A DNA stretch of 64,000 nt from Ananas comosus (GCF_001540865.1 NC_033631.1:971532-1035531), one strand, 5' to 3'; positions 42,230-55,292 are shown, counted from the first letter of the stretch. Notes: generated by a model from the letters alone, not told the origin. Numbers and translations: made by a program.

Positions 42230-45200
42230 TTACTTCACGAGCGATGAAGACGGTATCTGTATGTCTACTTCGTCCAAGGTTGGACGGTCGTGGAGGACGA
42301 GGCAATGTTCGTTAGCCAAGTGTAAGAGACAGATGAAGAACAAATGCGGGGATACATCTTTTGTCGAAGCTGCTGGGAAGTCGTTCGGGAAGTGATGCAA
42401 CACCTGCGTTAGTGAGACTTTGGGCGGCTCCTCCCTTTCCTGTGAGTGAACAAAGAAACACAAAATTTTCAATTATGAATGCGATGTAACTAGTGAAGAG
42501 GAGCCCATCAATAGAAAGATAATTACAAGAGACATTAGGTTGTGATTCCATTTTCGATTCTAAACTTCTTCCAAGAGGCTTATTATGTAGTAAGATAGCT
42601 GATAATTCCTAACTTATTGCAGAATAAGCCTGTGTTATACGTAAGATAAAATAAGTACACAAACTGGAAATAAAGCTTACAAGGTCCACTGAGTGAAAAT
42701 ATCAGATGGCAGGTTCGAAACAGAAAAATCAATTCAAGATAACTGATTAAAATAGCTTAGACAAAGCTTAAAGGTGGCACATTCACAACATCAAGGATGT
42801 TTGATTCTTGGGAGGATGAAGCAATGATAAGCTGTTAAATATAAAAATATATAAATACTGTTCTCTCTTAGTTTAAATTTTAGAGAGTAACAGTTGTTTT
42901 ATATTATTTAATATGGTATCAGAGCAGAAGATCCTAAGTTCAAGCGACACTAGGCTCCTACCATTATTAATTTTCTTTGATTTAATTCAAGTCCACGTCA
43001 TGGGCATTGCAAAAAAAAAAAAAAAAAAAAAATCTTGAGCCCAGACGTGAGGAAAAGTGTTAAATATAAAAATATATAAACATTGTTCTCTATCTGCTTA
43101 AGCTTTTAAAGAATAACGGTTGTTTCATATTATTTAACATAAGCTCATAGCAGGCATGCAGAATAACATTGTTAAGGCTCATAAATTTGGTATTGACAAA
43201 AGTTTAGGTAAATTGGGAAAATGTCAGTACAAAAAATAATTAGTCATTTACATACAACACAGAAAATATAGGACAGATAAAGGTAGTTAAAGCATCTCAC
43301 TTCATTTTCCTAGTAATAGAAGATCAAACAATGACAAACAATTCCTTCGACTGTTGACAATTAATAAAATTCTTTAAGCTGTTTGAATTACTAATAGTTT
43401 TTGCTTCTTGTGGTTAGTTTTTGCTTCTTGTGGTTCTCCTGCAAATAGTTACATACAAACAAATAATTCAAAGAAATATATTCCTCAATGAGAAGTATGT
43501 AATACACGAATTTTCCAAATCTTCAGAGAATATTGCCACGATGCAAGCAACCTCAGTATTGTCCATTGTCGTGATAAACAAAAGCAGAAAGATATTTCAT
43601 TTCGATCTATTTACACAACTACAGAACACAACTTACCCTCGTCATGAAAATGTAATAAGAGATTAACTTCCCCACAATGTAAATATTATAAAAATAACTA
43701 GAAAACATATTACTTACCACATCAGAAGTCTCAATAGATCCTTGTATGTGATTCCAAAGCATATCTTTCAATGCATGAACATCTACCTGTTTTGACACCT
43801 TGTCGTATTGAATATCGATTTTGTTCACCTTCATTTTGACCACGGAACAATTAGGGCATTAGTACAAGGTCCACAAATTTTAACCAGTAGCATTCAATTC
43901 AATACCAGTGCCAAGTACATTAGTTGATAACATACTGAATCACTTGATAAAAGCTAATGGAAGTAAAGACTAACCACATAAAAATGACAATAATAGTGAA
44001 TTTCAATAAAAATTAAAAGAAGATCAAAATGGCGACTAATATGAAGCACATGTGATGCACGTGCATTTTGTTTTATGAGGTAGCATGATTAATAATTTTT
44101 GTACAAAATGTGATAAAATGATTGATTTAATATTTATCTGAAAGCCTCATGGAATCTACTCTAAAACAGTACAAACTATTATCATGAAGCATCTAATCCA
44201 ATAAGCCACCCTCTTCTACTTCAGGCCACAGAAAGCATATTAAGTGGCATTAGCAGCCCGATATGCCGCCAGCCCTCAAAATCCCATTGCAAAATGGTTC
44301 AGTAAGGCAGCCTCCAGAATTTTTCGGCCACATAATCCACCTTTTAGAGAACTAGTATAACTCAAAAGTTGTTGAATATTGAATTACATATTATTGCCTA
44401 CATAGGCAAAAAAAATTTACTGAACTAAAGAAAAATGTCCTCTAAGTAGATGCTCATTGTGGAAATAGATGACGATAAATTGGCTAAAAGACCATTCTTC
44501 CACGCTTCTGTCATATTATTTTGAGTCGAGTAGGAGGCGTGTCAAAAGACATAGCGTTCTATTAATCAATGATAGTCAGCATGCACGACACAATCCAGTT
44601 CTTCCTACTCAGTGCTTCTCTTGTTTGCTTCAAAGATATGAGGATAAAGTAATACATGTTTCACAAGGAGCATGAAAACAACAAAAAGGATATAAGGATT
44701 ATTAGCTAGCAATTGACTAAATAATGCAAAAAAATATATTAAAATACTACAAGTTGGTCTGTCGTGCATAGTAGTTAACGACTAAATGTATCCATTAAGA
44801 TCAGATAATATTTAGTAACAACTCAAAATGTCACAATAGTTCTAGAGGTGCATAGGCGTATCCTCTTATGATGATAATCTCAACCTCGCACATTTATTAC
44901 ACTTCAATAGAATGTATTGATATATAAAAGCATCTGCTTATCCTCTATATCATTAACTTTTTATTTCGAGCGTTTACGAGATAGTGAACAGCATATCTCA
45001 AAATCTGAAGAAGACCAGTCAATTCCAGTAACACAACTAACATATAAAGCATAACCCAAAACCTAGAGAGGACCAGTCAACAAAAATCAGATAACCAGTA
45101 TATGTCAATATCATCTACAGAAGGGGATGACCAGTCCTCTCAAATATAATAACAAAATCAAATTTAAACTGAAATTTTGATGCCAATCATAAGCAAGAGC

Positions 45201-45427
45201 ACAAACCTGCCGTGGCTTACGGAGAAGACTTCCTGGATCTTCTACATCACTAAAAGCATTTTCATCATCAACGTGATCGTCCATAACACTTCCATTATCC
45301 CATGATGTCGATGGTACAAAATCAGAATTGTCTTCTCTTGCTGCATCTATACAGAAAAGGAAAAAAAAGTTAAAGTTTATTTCAACAGATATTGGGTGGT
45401 ATTATCGAATGTAAAAGCCAGAAATAT

Positions 45428-45458
<31 letters not shown>

Positions 45459-48400
45459 GGATTACAATAGATAGGACTATCCTGAAAATCAGAAATGCTT
45501 GGATGCAAGACTTAAATGTCATGGAGACAAATTTTTCATAAAACAGATATTTAAAATAAAGAATTACTTTATTATAAGCAATATGTGCAGATTTAAATAT
45601 AAAAGACGAAGAACATGAATCATGAAGAAAGCAAGCAAAGCAATGATGAAAACAACCCAGATCTTAAGAATCTAGAGATCGTATACTAGGAAAGTAAATA
45701 GAAAATAATGAACCCTTTCATGATTGCTAATGTCAAGAAAGCAGCAGCTTACCACAAATCTTTCTTCCTTTCCTCCCAAGGCACTGCAGAAAAAAAAAAA
45801 GAAGAAAAAAAAAGTCAAATGATTTGTTATTACAATTTCGAAGATAGGCTCTCAAATAGTAACTTCCATTGAGAAATTTATGTTACCATAACGTCAGGAA
45901 GAAGGAACAATCTAACAAGGCTTTCGGGTCTGTAATGACAATCTTCTGGAAGAGTGATATTACAAGGCACTTTATTCGCAGGCAACAACAACGATTTCGG
46001 ATTTTTTGGAGGCGCAAAAATATCCGGCATGTCATTTTCAAGTGATTTTGTAAAATCAATGTCAGGAACCTTCTTTCTGCTCTTTGGCTTCTTAGCTGTG
46101 ACTTCCGATTCACCTGATGTAGTTGGAATTTGTTCTGAACCTACATGAACACTTGGTGGAACATTATCAAGCTGCTTTAGTAAAATCAAATGGTAGACAC
46201 TACAAGTTACACTTAGTTCTACCTTTGGTTTTTCGATATTTCCAATGCTCAGGACCTGCCCAGGCATTTGTTTTTGCAGAGAATCCCAGGCCCAGAGACA
46301 AGAAATCTGCAATTCTATCGAGCTTTTCATCTCCACCAAGATCAGCATCATCAAACATGTGCACACCATTAGCCTGCAGTAGTGCAATGGTGACATTTTG
46401 TCAACAGAAGGGTTTTTCCTTTTGAACCTTGGTCTAAGAATCAAAATCAGTACCCTTGAGGGAAGAGCATAGGATATTATAGTATTCATCTAGTAAAGTG
46501 GTATATGCTGAATTGATTTCTACAAGGCATACCTCTTGATAGCTTGTCGAATTTGGGTTTGTGATATTGGAGCTATCATCAACTACACTCTCCTGATCAT
46601 CATTATCATAGTTCCAAGGTTCATATTCTGGTAGTGCATCACCATCCGATTGTAAGGCATTGCCATTCAACTCTACATGTTTATTGCCAACGATATTCTC
46701 TTCCATTGTTGGCATATGCCCTGAAGATGCTAGGTCTGAAGGCCTACGATTATCTTCATCAAACTGATCCACAATATCCCTCAGAGTGGGAGAGATCTCA
46801 TCTTTTAAGGGCATGTTAATCATCATTTTCTCAATATACTCTGTTAAAAAAAGAGGCATTACATAGATATAGACAAGTATACATGTTTATGCATGTTTAT
46901 GTGCACACTGAGTGGATGTATCAAAGTACCATGATAACAATACCTTTGAGAAATGAAAGGTCAATCAGTTCCATTTTGTCAGTTTGTGTTTCTGGCAAGA
47001 TGCTGTTCTCTGGTGCTTCAAATGAATCAAAGAGCACGCGACAGCCACCATACACTCCAAGGTTGTACAGTAGGAGACCCTTAGCCCCACCTTCATCAAA
47101 CTGAGCAGAAGTTTGATGGTATAATGGATCCACAGTGAAAGCCGCTAATGTCAAATGTAATAAGATGGTCTTAAGCAGAATTCATTAATCTTGTAGACGT
47201 GTACATAGAAAGTAAACATGAAGTGAAACTTTACCATCAAATTTCTTTACATTAAGAGCCTCAAATGATGACTCCAGAGTCGATACAGGTGACAGCTGCG
47301 ATTAGTGAAGAAGGGTGAGCCGACAAACAGCAATAGTCATAAGCTAACAATACGGAAAATGTACAAAATGTACATACCTTCCTTTCCAAGTCTTTCTTAG
47401 AAAGACCCTCCGCTTGTTCAGTGTCGATATGGTCACCTTCTGAAATTTCTGTGATATAAACACACCATTAGGACATTGGCAGAAAGCACTACAATTTAAC
47501 GTAAAATGATGTTACAAATAGGTACGTTTCAGACACATTCTAAGTCATATGTGACGGTTCAGATGCTCAAGCATTTCTTTATGAGGAAATCTTTCAAGTA
47601 GTTCCTGGCTTTCTGGGTTATATGTCATAGTGTACAGAATTAACCCAAGAGCAAAATCGCACATTAGGCGCTACTAGCTGGAGGAAAAATACCAAAGAAA
47701 GCTTATATTATCCATTTAATTCTGTCAAACAAGGCACAATAAGCTTAGAAACAGCTGTTCTGGTAAAACCGGATTATTTAGGATAACAATTAAATACTAC
47801 TCCACCAACCCATGAAATTCTGCTTATGCTATCCCTCACTTCACCTGTAGATATCCCCATAACACAAACCAGAGGAAAATTTTGGCTTCAATCTTAGTAA
47901 TCTATAGATGGTAGAAGAACCTGGTGATAAATAAACTTATTCATTCATAATTTCTTTCCTGAACAAATGCACCCTCGGATCTATGAGGAAAGTATTACCA
48001 AAAAATATGATCCTTATCAAATAATTCTAGGTGCCAGTTTGAGTCTGACAATCAAAGTGTACCGTAAGAAGCAGCTCATTTGAATTGGAGACCCAACCAA
48101 AACCCTAACCTTTCTCTTGTTCCCGCCCAGCCCGATTGATCCCTCCGAGGACTTTGTACGCTTCCGAATGCACCGAATCGACTCTCGCTGAGTATATCTT
48201 CACGCCGGCCTCCAGCGTGCAGCTTGCCTGCAACAGCCTAAAAAATTAATCCAATTCCCCCAATTTCTACCCAATTTCAATTAAAAAGCAAACCCTAAAT
48301 AATCGAACTTAACATTGTATGAATAGATCATGAAAAGGAGGGACCTTTTGGAAATTTGTCTCGTCATCGTCCTCGGATCTCACTTGGATGATCTCGCTGA

Positions 48401-48566
48401 GGTGGTCTATGAGCCTCAGCTCCCACGTGTTCTTCTGGTTTATCTTCTGCTCAAAGCAAACAAACAAATCGAACTCAAAAGAAGCACAGAGAGAGAGAGA
48501 GAGAGAGAGAGGATGGGATCGAACGTTCTCGCTCGCGAGCTTGATGCAGTTGTGGAAGAGATCCAT
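42230..48566 (-). CDS. CAP-H: Condensin I subunit CAP-H (Barren/Brn1, kleisin)
   Basis: The kleisin of condensin I, bridging the SMC2/SMC4 heads for mitotic chromosome compaction. Thirteen exons, high to low: (start)-48525, 48446-48345, 48227-48110, 47439-47378, 47295-47235, 47144-46944, 46840-46533, 46373-46223, 46140-45887, 45783-45753, 45346-45207, 43828-43718, 42439-42230; all GT-AG and in phase. Recognisable: MDLFHNCIKLASEN-KINQKN, RVDSVHSEAYKVLGG, DPLYHQTSAQFDEGGAKGLL, WAGPEHWKYRKTK, MPDIFAPPKNPKSLLLP, LPEDCHYRPESLVRLFLLPD, QYDKVSKQVDVHALK and SPHLFFICLLHLANEH. The first in-frame ATG I can find is at 48566, giving 596 residues. Relatives have a longer N-terminus. An ATG at 48676 is out of frame by a Pro/Ala-coding CCA/CCG repeat, so an indel there may hide the true start. 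A TRIM lies in the last intron. Confidence 0.92.
42833..43139 (+). mobile_element. Complete TRIM retrotransposon in the last CAP-H intron
   Basis: 5' LTR 42833-42913 and 3' LTR 43058-43139, both starting TGTTAAATATAAAAATATAT; the 3' copy ends TTTAACA. A TGGTATCAGAGC primer site (42914-42925, tRNA-Met) follows the 5' LTR, and a purine tract GTGAGGAAAAG precedes the 3' LTR. A perfect TSD TAAGC lies at 42828-42832 and 43140-43144. It has no coding sequence. Confidence 0.9.
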
Positions 48567-48742
48567 GATCTGGCCGCGGTTGAGGAGATTGGAGGAGGGA
48601 AGAGGGTATTGAGCGGCGGCAGAGGCGGCGGTGGTGGTGGTGGTGGCGTGCGGGCGCCGTCGTCGTCTCCGACCATGTAGGGTTTGGGTTTCGCCGGAGA
48701 GGAGGTGTGGTGGTGGAAACCCTAGCGCGAGAGAGAGGGGAG
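48567..48742 (-). promoter_or_regulatory. CAP-H 5' leader or N-terminal region, cut by the contig join
   Basis: Contains the ATG at 48676 (MVGDDDGARTPPPPP), the CCA/CCG repeat and GGGTTTCCACCACCACACC leader sequence. It stops at the N at 48743, so the native promoter is not attached in this assembly. Copies at 48938 and 56652 continue into a plausible promoter. Confidence 0.6.
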
Positions 48743-48743
48743 N

Positions 48744-49290
48744 AACGGATAGCGTGTTACCTATCTCTCAAAAAAAAAAAAAAAAAAACTTTTTACTTAA
48801 ATGTATTTTTTCAAAAGACTAAACTACTCCTGTATTATTTTAAAAATTCTTAACCCTATCTTCATTCACCTTAAAGCAAGTATATATTCTCCCTCTCTCT
48901 TCTTTAACGGCGGCGGCGACTGCAGCGGAGGCGGAGTGGTGCGGGCGCCGTCGTCGTCGTCGTCTCCGTCCATGTAGGGTTTGGGTTTCGCCGGAGAGGA
49001 GGTGTGGTGGTGGAAACCCTAGCGCGAGAGAGAGCGCGGAGAGCGAGGAGAGAGTGTGCATGATTTTGAGTGTAACGGTTACATTGGATATATATAGGTT
49101 GTGAGAATGACATGTGGGGTCCATGAAATGGTGGGGTACCCGGTATAATTTGGTTTTGGGTTCCCTCCTTTTGATTCGGTTTGAAACACGAGTTTGGTGA
49201 AGAGTCACGAAGCCGCCACGTGGGCTGCTTGGATTGGTCTGGGCCGGTTTGTTTTGGGCCGGGCTCCCGATATGAATAATCCAGCTTCGC
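48744..49290 (-). pseudogene. Copy of the CAP-H promoter, leader and first codons
   Basis: 48938-49037 repeats the CAP-H leader and ATG (MDGDDDDGARTTPPPLQSPP on the minus strand). It diverges after about 20 codons into KKREGEYIL and a stop. Upstream on the minus strand it runs into leader and promoter DNA with TATATATA near 49089-49096. The left side starts within a SINE tail (AACGGATAGCGTGTTACC), exactly as the copy at 56455 does. It is either a true segmental copy or partly an alternative haplotype misjoined at 48743. Confidence 0.65.
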
Positions 49291-49342
49291 AAGCAAGAAT
49301 GTTTGACAAACCCCTAGCTCTATTTTTTTCAAATTTATTTTT

Positions 49343-49970
49343 GGCTAAATTACAAAAACCTCATGTAATAACCCGTTTTTTTATTTTCCCCCGTTGACAT
49401 TTAAAAACCTACACTTTGCCCCCCTATAAAATAAAAAATGTTCACAGGGGGGTTACGGTGTGTAAAATGACCATTTTGCCCCTCGCCATTGTCGTCTTCT
49501 TCCCCATCTTCCTCAGCCGCCCCTTCGTTCGGCCGCGATTCCCACCTCAATCGGCAGCGATTTCTCTCCATTTCCTTCTCCACCTGCTCCCCTTCTCCTC
49601 CTGCACCCTCGCCGCCCTCGATTTCGGCGACAATACGAGAAAACTGAGGTGGGCGACAGTAGGAGAAGGGTAAAGAAGGTGAAGGCGAGGCGGTGGAGGA
49701 CAGCGAAGGGGATGTGGGTGAGGGCGAGGCAATGGAGGATGGCGAGGCGGCGAGGCAGCGGCGAGGTGGCGAGCTAGAGGGAGGCGAAGCAACAGGGAGA
49801 TGGCGGATGTGTATTTTCGGCATAAAAAAATATTTTTTAACGGAACCCTAACGGTAGGGGGTGAAGTGTACATTTTTTATTTTATAGGGGGGCAAAGTGT
49901 AGGTTTTTAAATGTCAGGGAGGGAAAGTGAAAAAGCAGGTTATTATAAGGGAGTTTTCTGTAATTTAGCC
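49343..49970. mobile_element. MITE with GC-rich coding-like cargo
   Basis: GGCTAAATTACAAAAACCTC at the left pairs with GAGTTTTCTGTAATTTAGCC at the right. Longer inner arms pair too (GACATTTAAAAACCTACAC with GTGTAGGTTTTTAAATGTC). The middle is GC-rich and low complexity (GGCGAGGCGGTGGAGG). No transposase; the TSD is unclear. Confidence 0.7.
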
Positions 49971-49984
49971 CTTTTTTTTTAAAA

Positions 49985-50880
49985 TGGACATATATTTTGA
50001 ATTCAATAGATGTGTTTAGTCTTTTTTTTTTGGACCTATTTTTTCGCATTCATTATTTTTTCATGTTTGTCTAGAAGCTAGACATACCAAAAGATATGAT
50101 ATTGAGTTGTTGGTTCATATTTTTCTTGTGAGATTGTATAAATTAATTAGCATACATGATTCTTAGATACATTTAAATACCATAATATATGATCTTGTTC
50201 TTAAATTTCAAGAGATAGAGAGCCATGTTTCACTATGTTTATTGTTTGAGATATTGGAGAAATAACAAATTATCTCAAGTTTTATTTTTCTTTCTATAGT
50301 TTATAATATTGTGAAAATCAATTTAAAGAAACATATAATTCAAGAAAATATTATTCGAGCGCTAAATAGTCTAGTTAATTGAAAAATAATATGATTTATT
50401 AACACCTAGTTAATATCTTGAATATTTAATGGTAACTCACTAATTTTTCATTCTTATTAGGATAGCCAAAAAGTAGGTTGCCACTTGACTTAGGGAGTGA
50501 ATTTTTGGGGAGTGAATTTTTTGGGTGAAGTAAGGGGTGTGAAGTCAACTTCAAGCTAAAGCAACGAATTCACTTATTTGGTTTATCCTATATTGATGTC
50601 TTCCAAATAAATTGCACCTCCAAAGACCTCTTATTTCAGGTTTTCCACTTTGTCTCGAGATACGACGAAATAACACTTCTTCCTTTTCTCTAATAAACGC
50701 TCACCACATTCTTCCATACAAATTTGCATCCAATAAAAATCTAGTTGGTATAAAGACTACTCAGGTTCTCCTTTTCTCCAAGATTTGGAGCTTCAAAAAG
50801 CAAAATCTTATCTCAAGAAAAAAGCTTCAAGAGGCAAAAACTTGACTCAAGAGTTTATTTTTAATTATAAATAAGATTTG
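49985..50880 (+). repeat. Dispersed repeat copy 1
   Basis: Shares GTCTAGAAGCTAGACATACC, AAAAGATATGAT, CTTGTGAGATTGTATAAATT and GTTTGAGATATTGGAG with 50880-51245, 58200-58990 and 61770-62080. No domain or ends identified. Confidence 0.6.
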
Positions 50881-51245
50881 GCCCTATTTTATTTAATTGA
50901 AGGTTTATCATGCAACTAAAACGGACATAATAATTATTCATGTTCATTGTTTCTTCATGCTTGTCTAGAAGTTAGACACACCAAAAGATATGATGTTGAT
51001 TAATTGTTGGTTCATTTTTCTCTTGTGAGATTTTATATATTAATTACTGCACATGATTCTTAGATGCATTTAAATATCATAACTTATAATCTTATTCTTA
51101 AATTTGAAGGGATAGAGTGTTATGTATTATCATACTTATTGTTTGAGATATTGGAGGAGAAACAAATTATCGTAACTTTTATTTTTAACTATATATCATT
51201 ATGCTATTGTTGTTTCTTTTGCCGATTAAATGATATGGGTGAGAA
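50881..51245 (+). repeat. Dispersed repeat copy 2 (tandem to copy 1)
   Basis: Starts at AAGGTTTATCATGCAACTAA and follows the same motif order as copy 1, in the same orientation. It borders the gypsy relic's distal region. Confidence 0.6.
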
Positions 51246-51864
51246 AAGGAGAGAAAGGAGAGAAGAAGGAAACTCAAAGATATAAAGATAAGAGTGAGAC
51301 AAATTAATTTACTAATTTTTTATTAAATAGAAGAGAATTATGCTGATTCAAACCCAATCTCTTGGACCTCTTTTATATACCTCTAACATTAATTATAAAA
51401 TTACTAACTTCTTGATTGACAAACCTAACCCTTAGACTCCCTAAAATATTTAATTTTGGTTGGTAGCTCCGAAACGAGAAGAATTACGAAGAGCCACAAA
51501 ATATTTCGATATCTAATCCAAAATCTGCACCAGATTGAAATTAACTCCATTGAAATTATGAACCATTAGAAAGTGCTCCTGAGTCTAGTTTCTAATGTAT
51601 CAAACAACGTTCAATTTGAATAATTCTAGAGAAAGTTATGATTAAAAGATTGAATAGTGCGCAAGTTGACTAGGTCAATATGAGCATGAGTGGTGCAAAA
51701 GGACTTGTCCACGAGTCATCATCATTCTCTCTGTAATAAGCTGACAAATATTGAATATTAAAGGTAGGATGAGTGTGAATACCAAGAGGGAGCTTAATCC
51801 TATAGGCATTATCATTGATGCGCTTTAGAACTCGACACAGGTTATAAGAATCAGTAGGAAAGCG
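51246..51864. other. Probable 3' region/LTR of the gypsy relic
   Basis: Non-coding sequence lying 3' of the integrase end on the minus strand. Includes GAGTCTAGTTTCTAATGTATC, common in LTR-like sequence. No LTR boundary could be set. Confidence 0.35.
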
Positions 51865-53402
51865 CTATTTTTTTAAATAGACCAATACAAAGTCACCTTT
51901 ATCAAATACCTTTGTGAATCGATGTTGATAAGCAGCTTCCTTATATGCTTCATTGTTTGTTTCTAATTTGCTTTTTACTTCTTCATGAATCTTGCTTATA
52001 ATACTAGTGAATTCTTCAGCTTTCATATTTAGTAACGATACAGAAATACTTGCAAGATTTAGATAGTTGGAACTCGCCTGTAAAGTATTCAAATGGACAT
52101 TTTCTGGTGGAGCGATTTACCATTGAATTTCAGGTATATTTAGCTCTGGGTAGCACTATGTCCCATTGCTTAGGTCTCCTTTAGGCGAGACTCCATAGTA
52201 AATTATTCAAAGTTCTATTAACAACCTCAGTTTGTTCATTTGTTTGAGGATTGTAAGCGCTACTAGTGTAACTTGGTATCCATTCTACTCCATAGACTTC
52301 TCCAAAAATGGCTAAAGAATTTTACATCTCAATCTGATGTAATTGATTTTGGGATTGCATGATACTTGACTACCTAATTAAAATAAAGATAGCAATGTAA
52401 GAAGCATCCATATATAGTCTTTTTGCAAGGAATAAAATGAGTTATTTTTGAAAAGTGATCACGACTACAAAGATAGAGTCAATACATCTTTGCGTCTTTG
52501 GCAAACTGACTACGAAATTCATACTAATATCTTCCCAAGAAGCTTTAGGGGTTGATAGAGGGGTGTAGGCACCACAATTTTGAACTTGCCTCTGCAAGTT
52601 TGACAAGTACAACACCTTCTCACATATCGATTCACATCACGATAGATAGTAGGCCAGAAGTACTTCTCTTTGACTAGAGAGTTGGTTTTCTCTTTTCCAA
52701 AATGTCCATCCAAGCCGCTAGAATGTAATTCTTTGATGATGTATTCTCTTAGAGAACTTTTTGGGATGCATAATCGCGTGCTCAGAAGAGAAAATCATTT
52801 ATGATGTAATAGTTTTCATAATGTCCTTCTCTACATTTGCTTCAAATATCTCCAAAGTCTTCATCGTGGTCATACATATCTCGAACGGCATCAAAACCTT
52901 CTAATTGAATATTCATAGTGATGAGAAGTGCCACGCGACGGCTAAGAGCATTAGCCACTCGGTTGCATCTTCCACTCTTATGTCATAGAATAAAAGAGTA
53001 CTCTTGTAAGAAGGCTATCCAATCAGCATGTCACCGATTAAGATTTGCTTGATTGTAAATGTACTTGAGGGCTTCATGATCGAAGTTGAGGATAAATTCC
53101 CTTTGAATTAAATACAGTCGGCAATGCGTTAGTGCTCGAACTATATATAGCATAGAGTTCCACATCATAAGCAGAATATTTCTTCCTTGTCTCATTAAGT
53201 TTCTCACTAAAGAAAGCAACTAGATGATCTTCTTGGCTAGGAACTCCTCCAATGCCTATGTAAGAGACATCAAATCAACTTCAAAGATCTTATTGAAATC
53301 TGGAATGCAAGAATGGGTGCAGTTGCTAACTTTTCCTTGCTCTGGTTTGGGTGTCCAACTAAATTCTCCTCTTTTCATACAACCAATTAAAGGAGCTGCA
53401 AC

Positions 53403-54374
53403 TAGACCTGGTAAACGGGCGGGTTGGGTAACCCACGGGCGAGTTATTATACCCGCAGGTTACTTGGGCATGGATAAAATTTACTCGTAAATTTTTGGTT
53501 AGCCAATATCTTTATCCATACCCACCCGCGGGTGGGCGGATGGGTATGTGGGTTACCCGCAAATTTTTTTTTCGCTCTTATAATTTTTAAAATGCAAAAC
53601 ACACACACACACACACACACATATATATNNNNNNNNNNNNNNNNNNNNNNNNNNNNNNTTAAAATATCATAACATACAAAAAAAATATTGGCAATTTGCA
53701 TAAAAAATTCTTTTTCGATTTTGCAGATTTGGTCCGAATTTTTAACAAACTGGCCAAAATGGGCTGCCTTTTTTGTCGCCGGCGGTCGAAGAGGAAAAAA
53801 AAAGATCGTGGCACAGTCTTGGCATGGTCGGAGGCGGGGAGAGTGGGGCGTGCGCGGGCGCGGGCGAGGGCGTGAGGGGCAAAGGCGGGGGGCTGTTTCC
53901 GCCTCCTCCTCCGCTAACTTCTTCGGCAAGAAAAAAAAAAAAGAACGCGAGAAAAAAAAAAAAGAGAGATAAAAAGGTATAAGGATATTTTGATTAGTTT
54001 GTTGAAAATTCGGACCAAATTTGCGAAATTGAAAAAAGCGGTCCAGTTTTGCAAAAGCTCAAAACTTGTGGATTTTTTATGCAAATTGGCCAAAAATATT
54101 TAAAGTTTTAAAGCAAAAAAATTTCATAATATAAAAGACACACAGTAAGAAATTAGAATTAGAATTAGAATTTTTAGAATGGGTAAATAAAAAAAAAATT
54201 TGTAATTAAAAATATATGTGCGGATATCTTGGGTAACCCAAAATGCTCACATTTTAATAGATACTCATCCGTTTTACTCATAATTTTTTGGGTTGGAAAA
54301 GTTAGTATCTATACTCGCAAATTTGCAGATAATCGGCGGGCACCCGCTGGTTTGCATCAAGATTGCTAGGTCTA
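53403..54374. mobile_element. hAT-like element inserted in gypsy pol
   Basis: Ends TAGACCTGGTAAACGGGCGG and CTAGGTCTA. TSD GCTGCAAC (53395-53402) and GCCGCGAC (54375-54382) agree at six of eight, differing by transitions. Subterminal GGGTACCCGC-type repeats are typical. It contains a 30-N gap (53629-53658) and a nested MULE-type MITE. The gypsy reading resumes across it (STVAA then PLIGCMKRGE). Confidence 0.8.
53690..54092. mobile_element. MULE-type MITE nested inside the hAT element
   Basis: Ends GGCAATTTGCATAAAAAATTC and GATTTTTTATGCAAATTGGCC. Perfect 9-bp TSD AAAAATATT at 53681-53689 and 54093-54101. The middle is GC-rich (GGCGGGGAGAGTGGGGCG), possibly captured sequence. Confidence 0.85.
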
Positions 54375-55128
54375 GCCGCGACGGTACTGATATTTCTGAT
54401 GAATCGACGATAGAAAGATGCCAACCCATAAAAACTCCTTACATCTTGCAAATATTTCAGGGTAGGCCATTCTTTGACAACTTTGATCTTATTTTCGTTC
54501 AAACAAGTACCTACAGAAGTCAGTAAAAAGCCTAGAAAACTAGGCTTGAAGCCAGGAAGGAACATTTTTTGAGGTTTATATAAAGTTTTTCATCTTGCAA
54601 GGTAGTTAAAGCAGCTTGTAAATGTTCAAGATGATCATGCTTGGTATGTCGACTGTGGACAAGAATATCATCAAAATAAACGACAACAAACTTTCCAATG
54701 AAAGGACTTAGAATTTGATTCATTACCCTCATGAAAGTAATGGGGCCATTCTATAGTCCGAATGGCATAACAAGCCACTCATGGAGATCTTCATGAGTTT
54801 TGAAAGCAGTCTTCCATTCCTCTCCTGACTTAATTATGATTTGGGGATAGCCGCTTCTTAAATCAATCTTGGAAAAAAAATTTAAGCGCCAGCCAGCATA
54901 TCAAACATGTCATCCACTAGCAGGATAGAAAATTCGTATTTGATAGTTATGCGATTGATGGCCTGACTATCGATACATATTCGCCATGTTCCATCTTTCT
55001 TGGGAGTCAATAGTCCGGGTATGGCATATGGGCTTAAACTTTTGTGGATGTAAACTTTTTTTAGAAGCTCCATGACTTGATGATTCAACTTTTCATGCTC
55101 CTTTGGGCTCATGCAATAATGAGCCTTG

Positions 55129-55292
55129 GCCGACCGTTAGAGCAAGTGGCAAAGGATTTGATGATTGATACTCAAGGTCCCAAGTTCGAATCCTAATTAA
55201 TTCACATTTTCAGCTAAGTTTATTTCTAAATGAAATAAATGAAGCGGGTAGCGTGCTATCTATCTCTCAAAAATAATAATAATAATAATAAT
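55129..55292 (+). mobile_element. SINE inserted in gypsy RT
   Basis: Head GCCGACCGTTAGAGCAAGTGG, B box AAGTTCGAATCCTAATT, tail AAGCGGGTAGCGTGCTATC and (ATA)n. A perfect 14-bp TSD AATAATGAGCCTTG lies at 55115-55128 and 55293-55306. Removing it restores the RT frame across PNKAHYCMSPKEH. Confidence 0.9.

Noticed and set aside
48440..48676. MVGDDDG frame as the CAP-H N-terminus as it stands
   Set aside because: It is out of frame with the conserved MDLFHNCIKLASEN exon end. It is recorded as a possible start only if an indel is corrected.
55129..55292. SINE read as a tRNA gene because of its B box
   Set aside because: It lacks a cloverleaf, has a poly(A)-type tail and a 14-bp TSD, so it is a retroposon.
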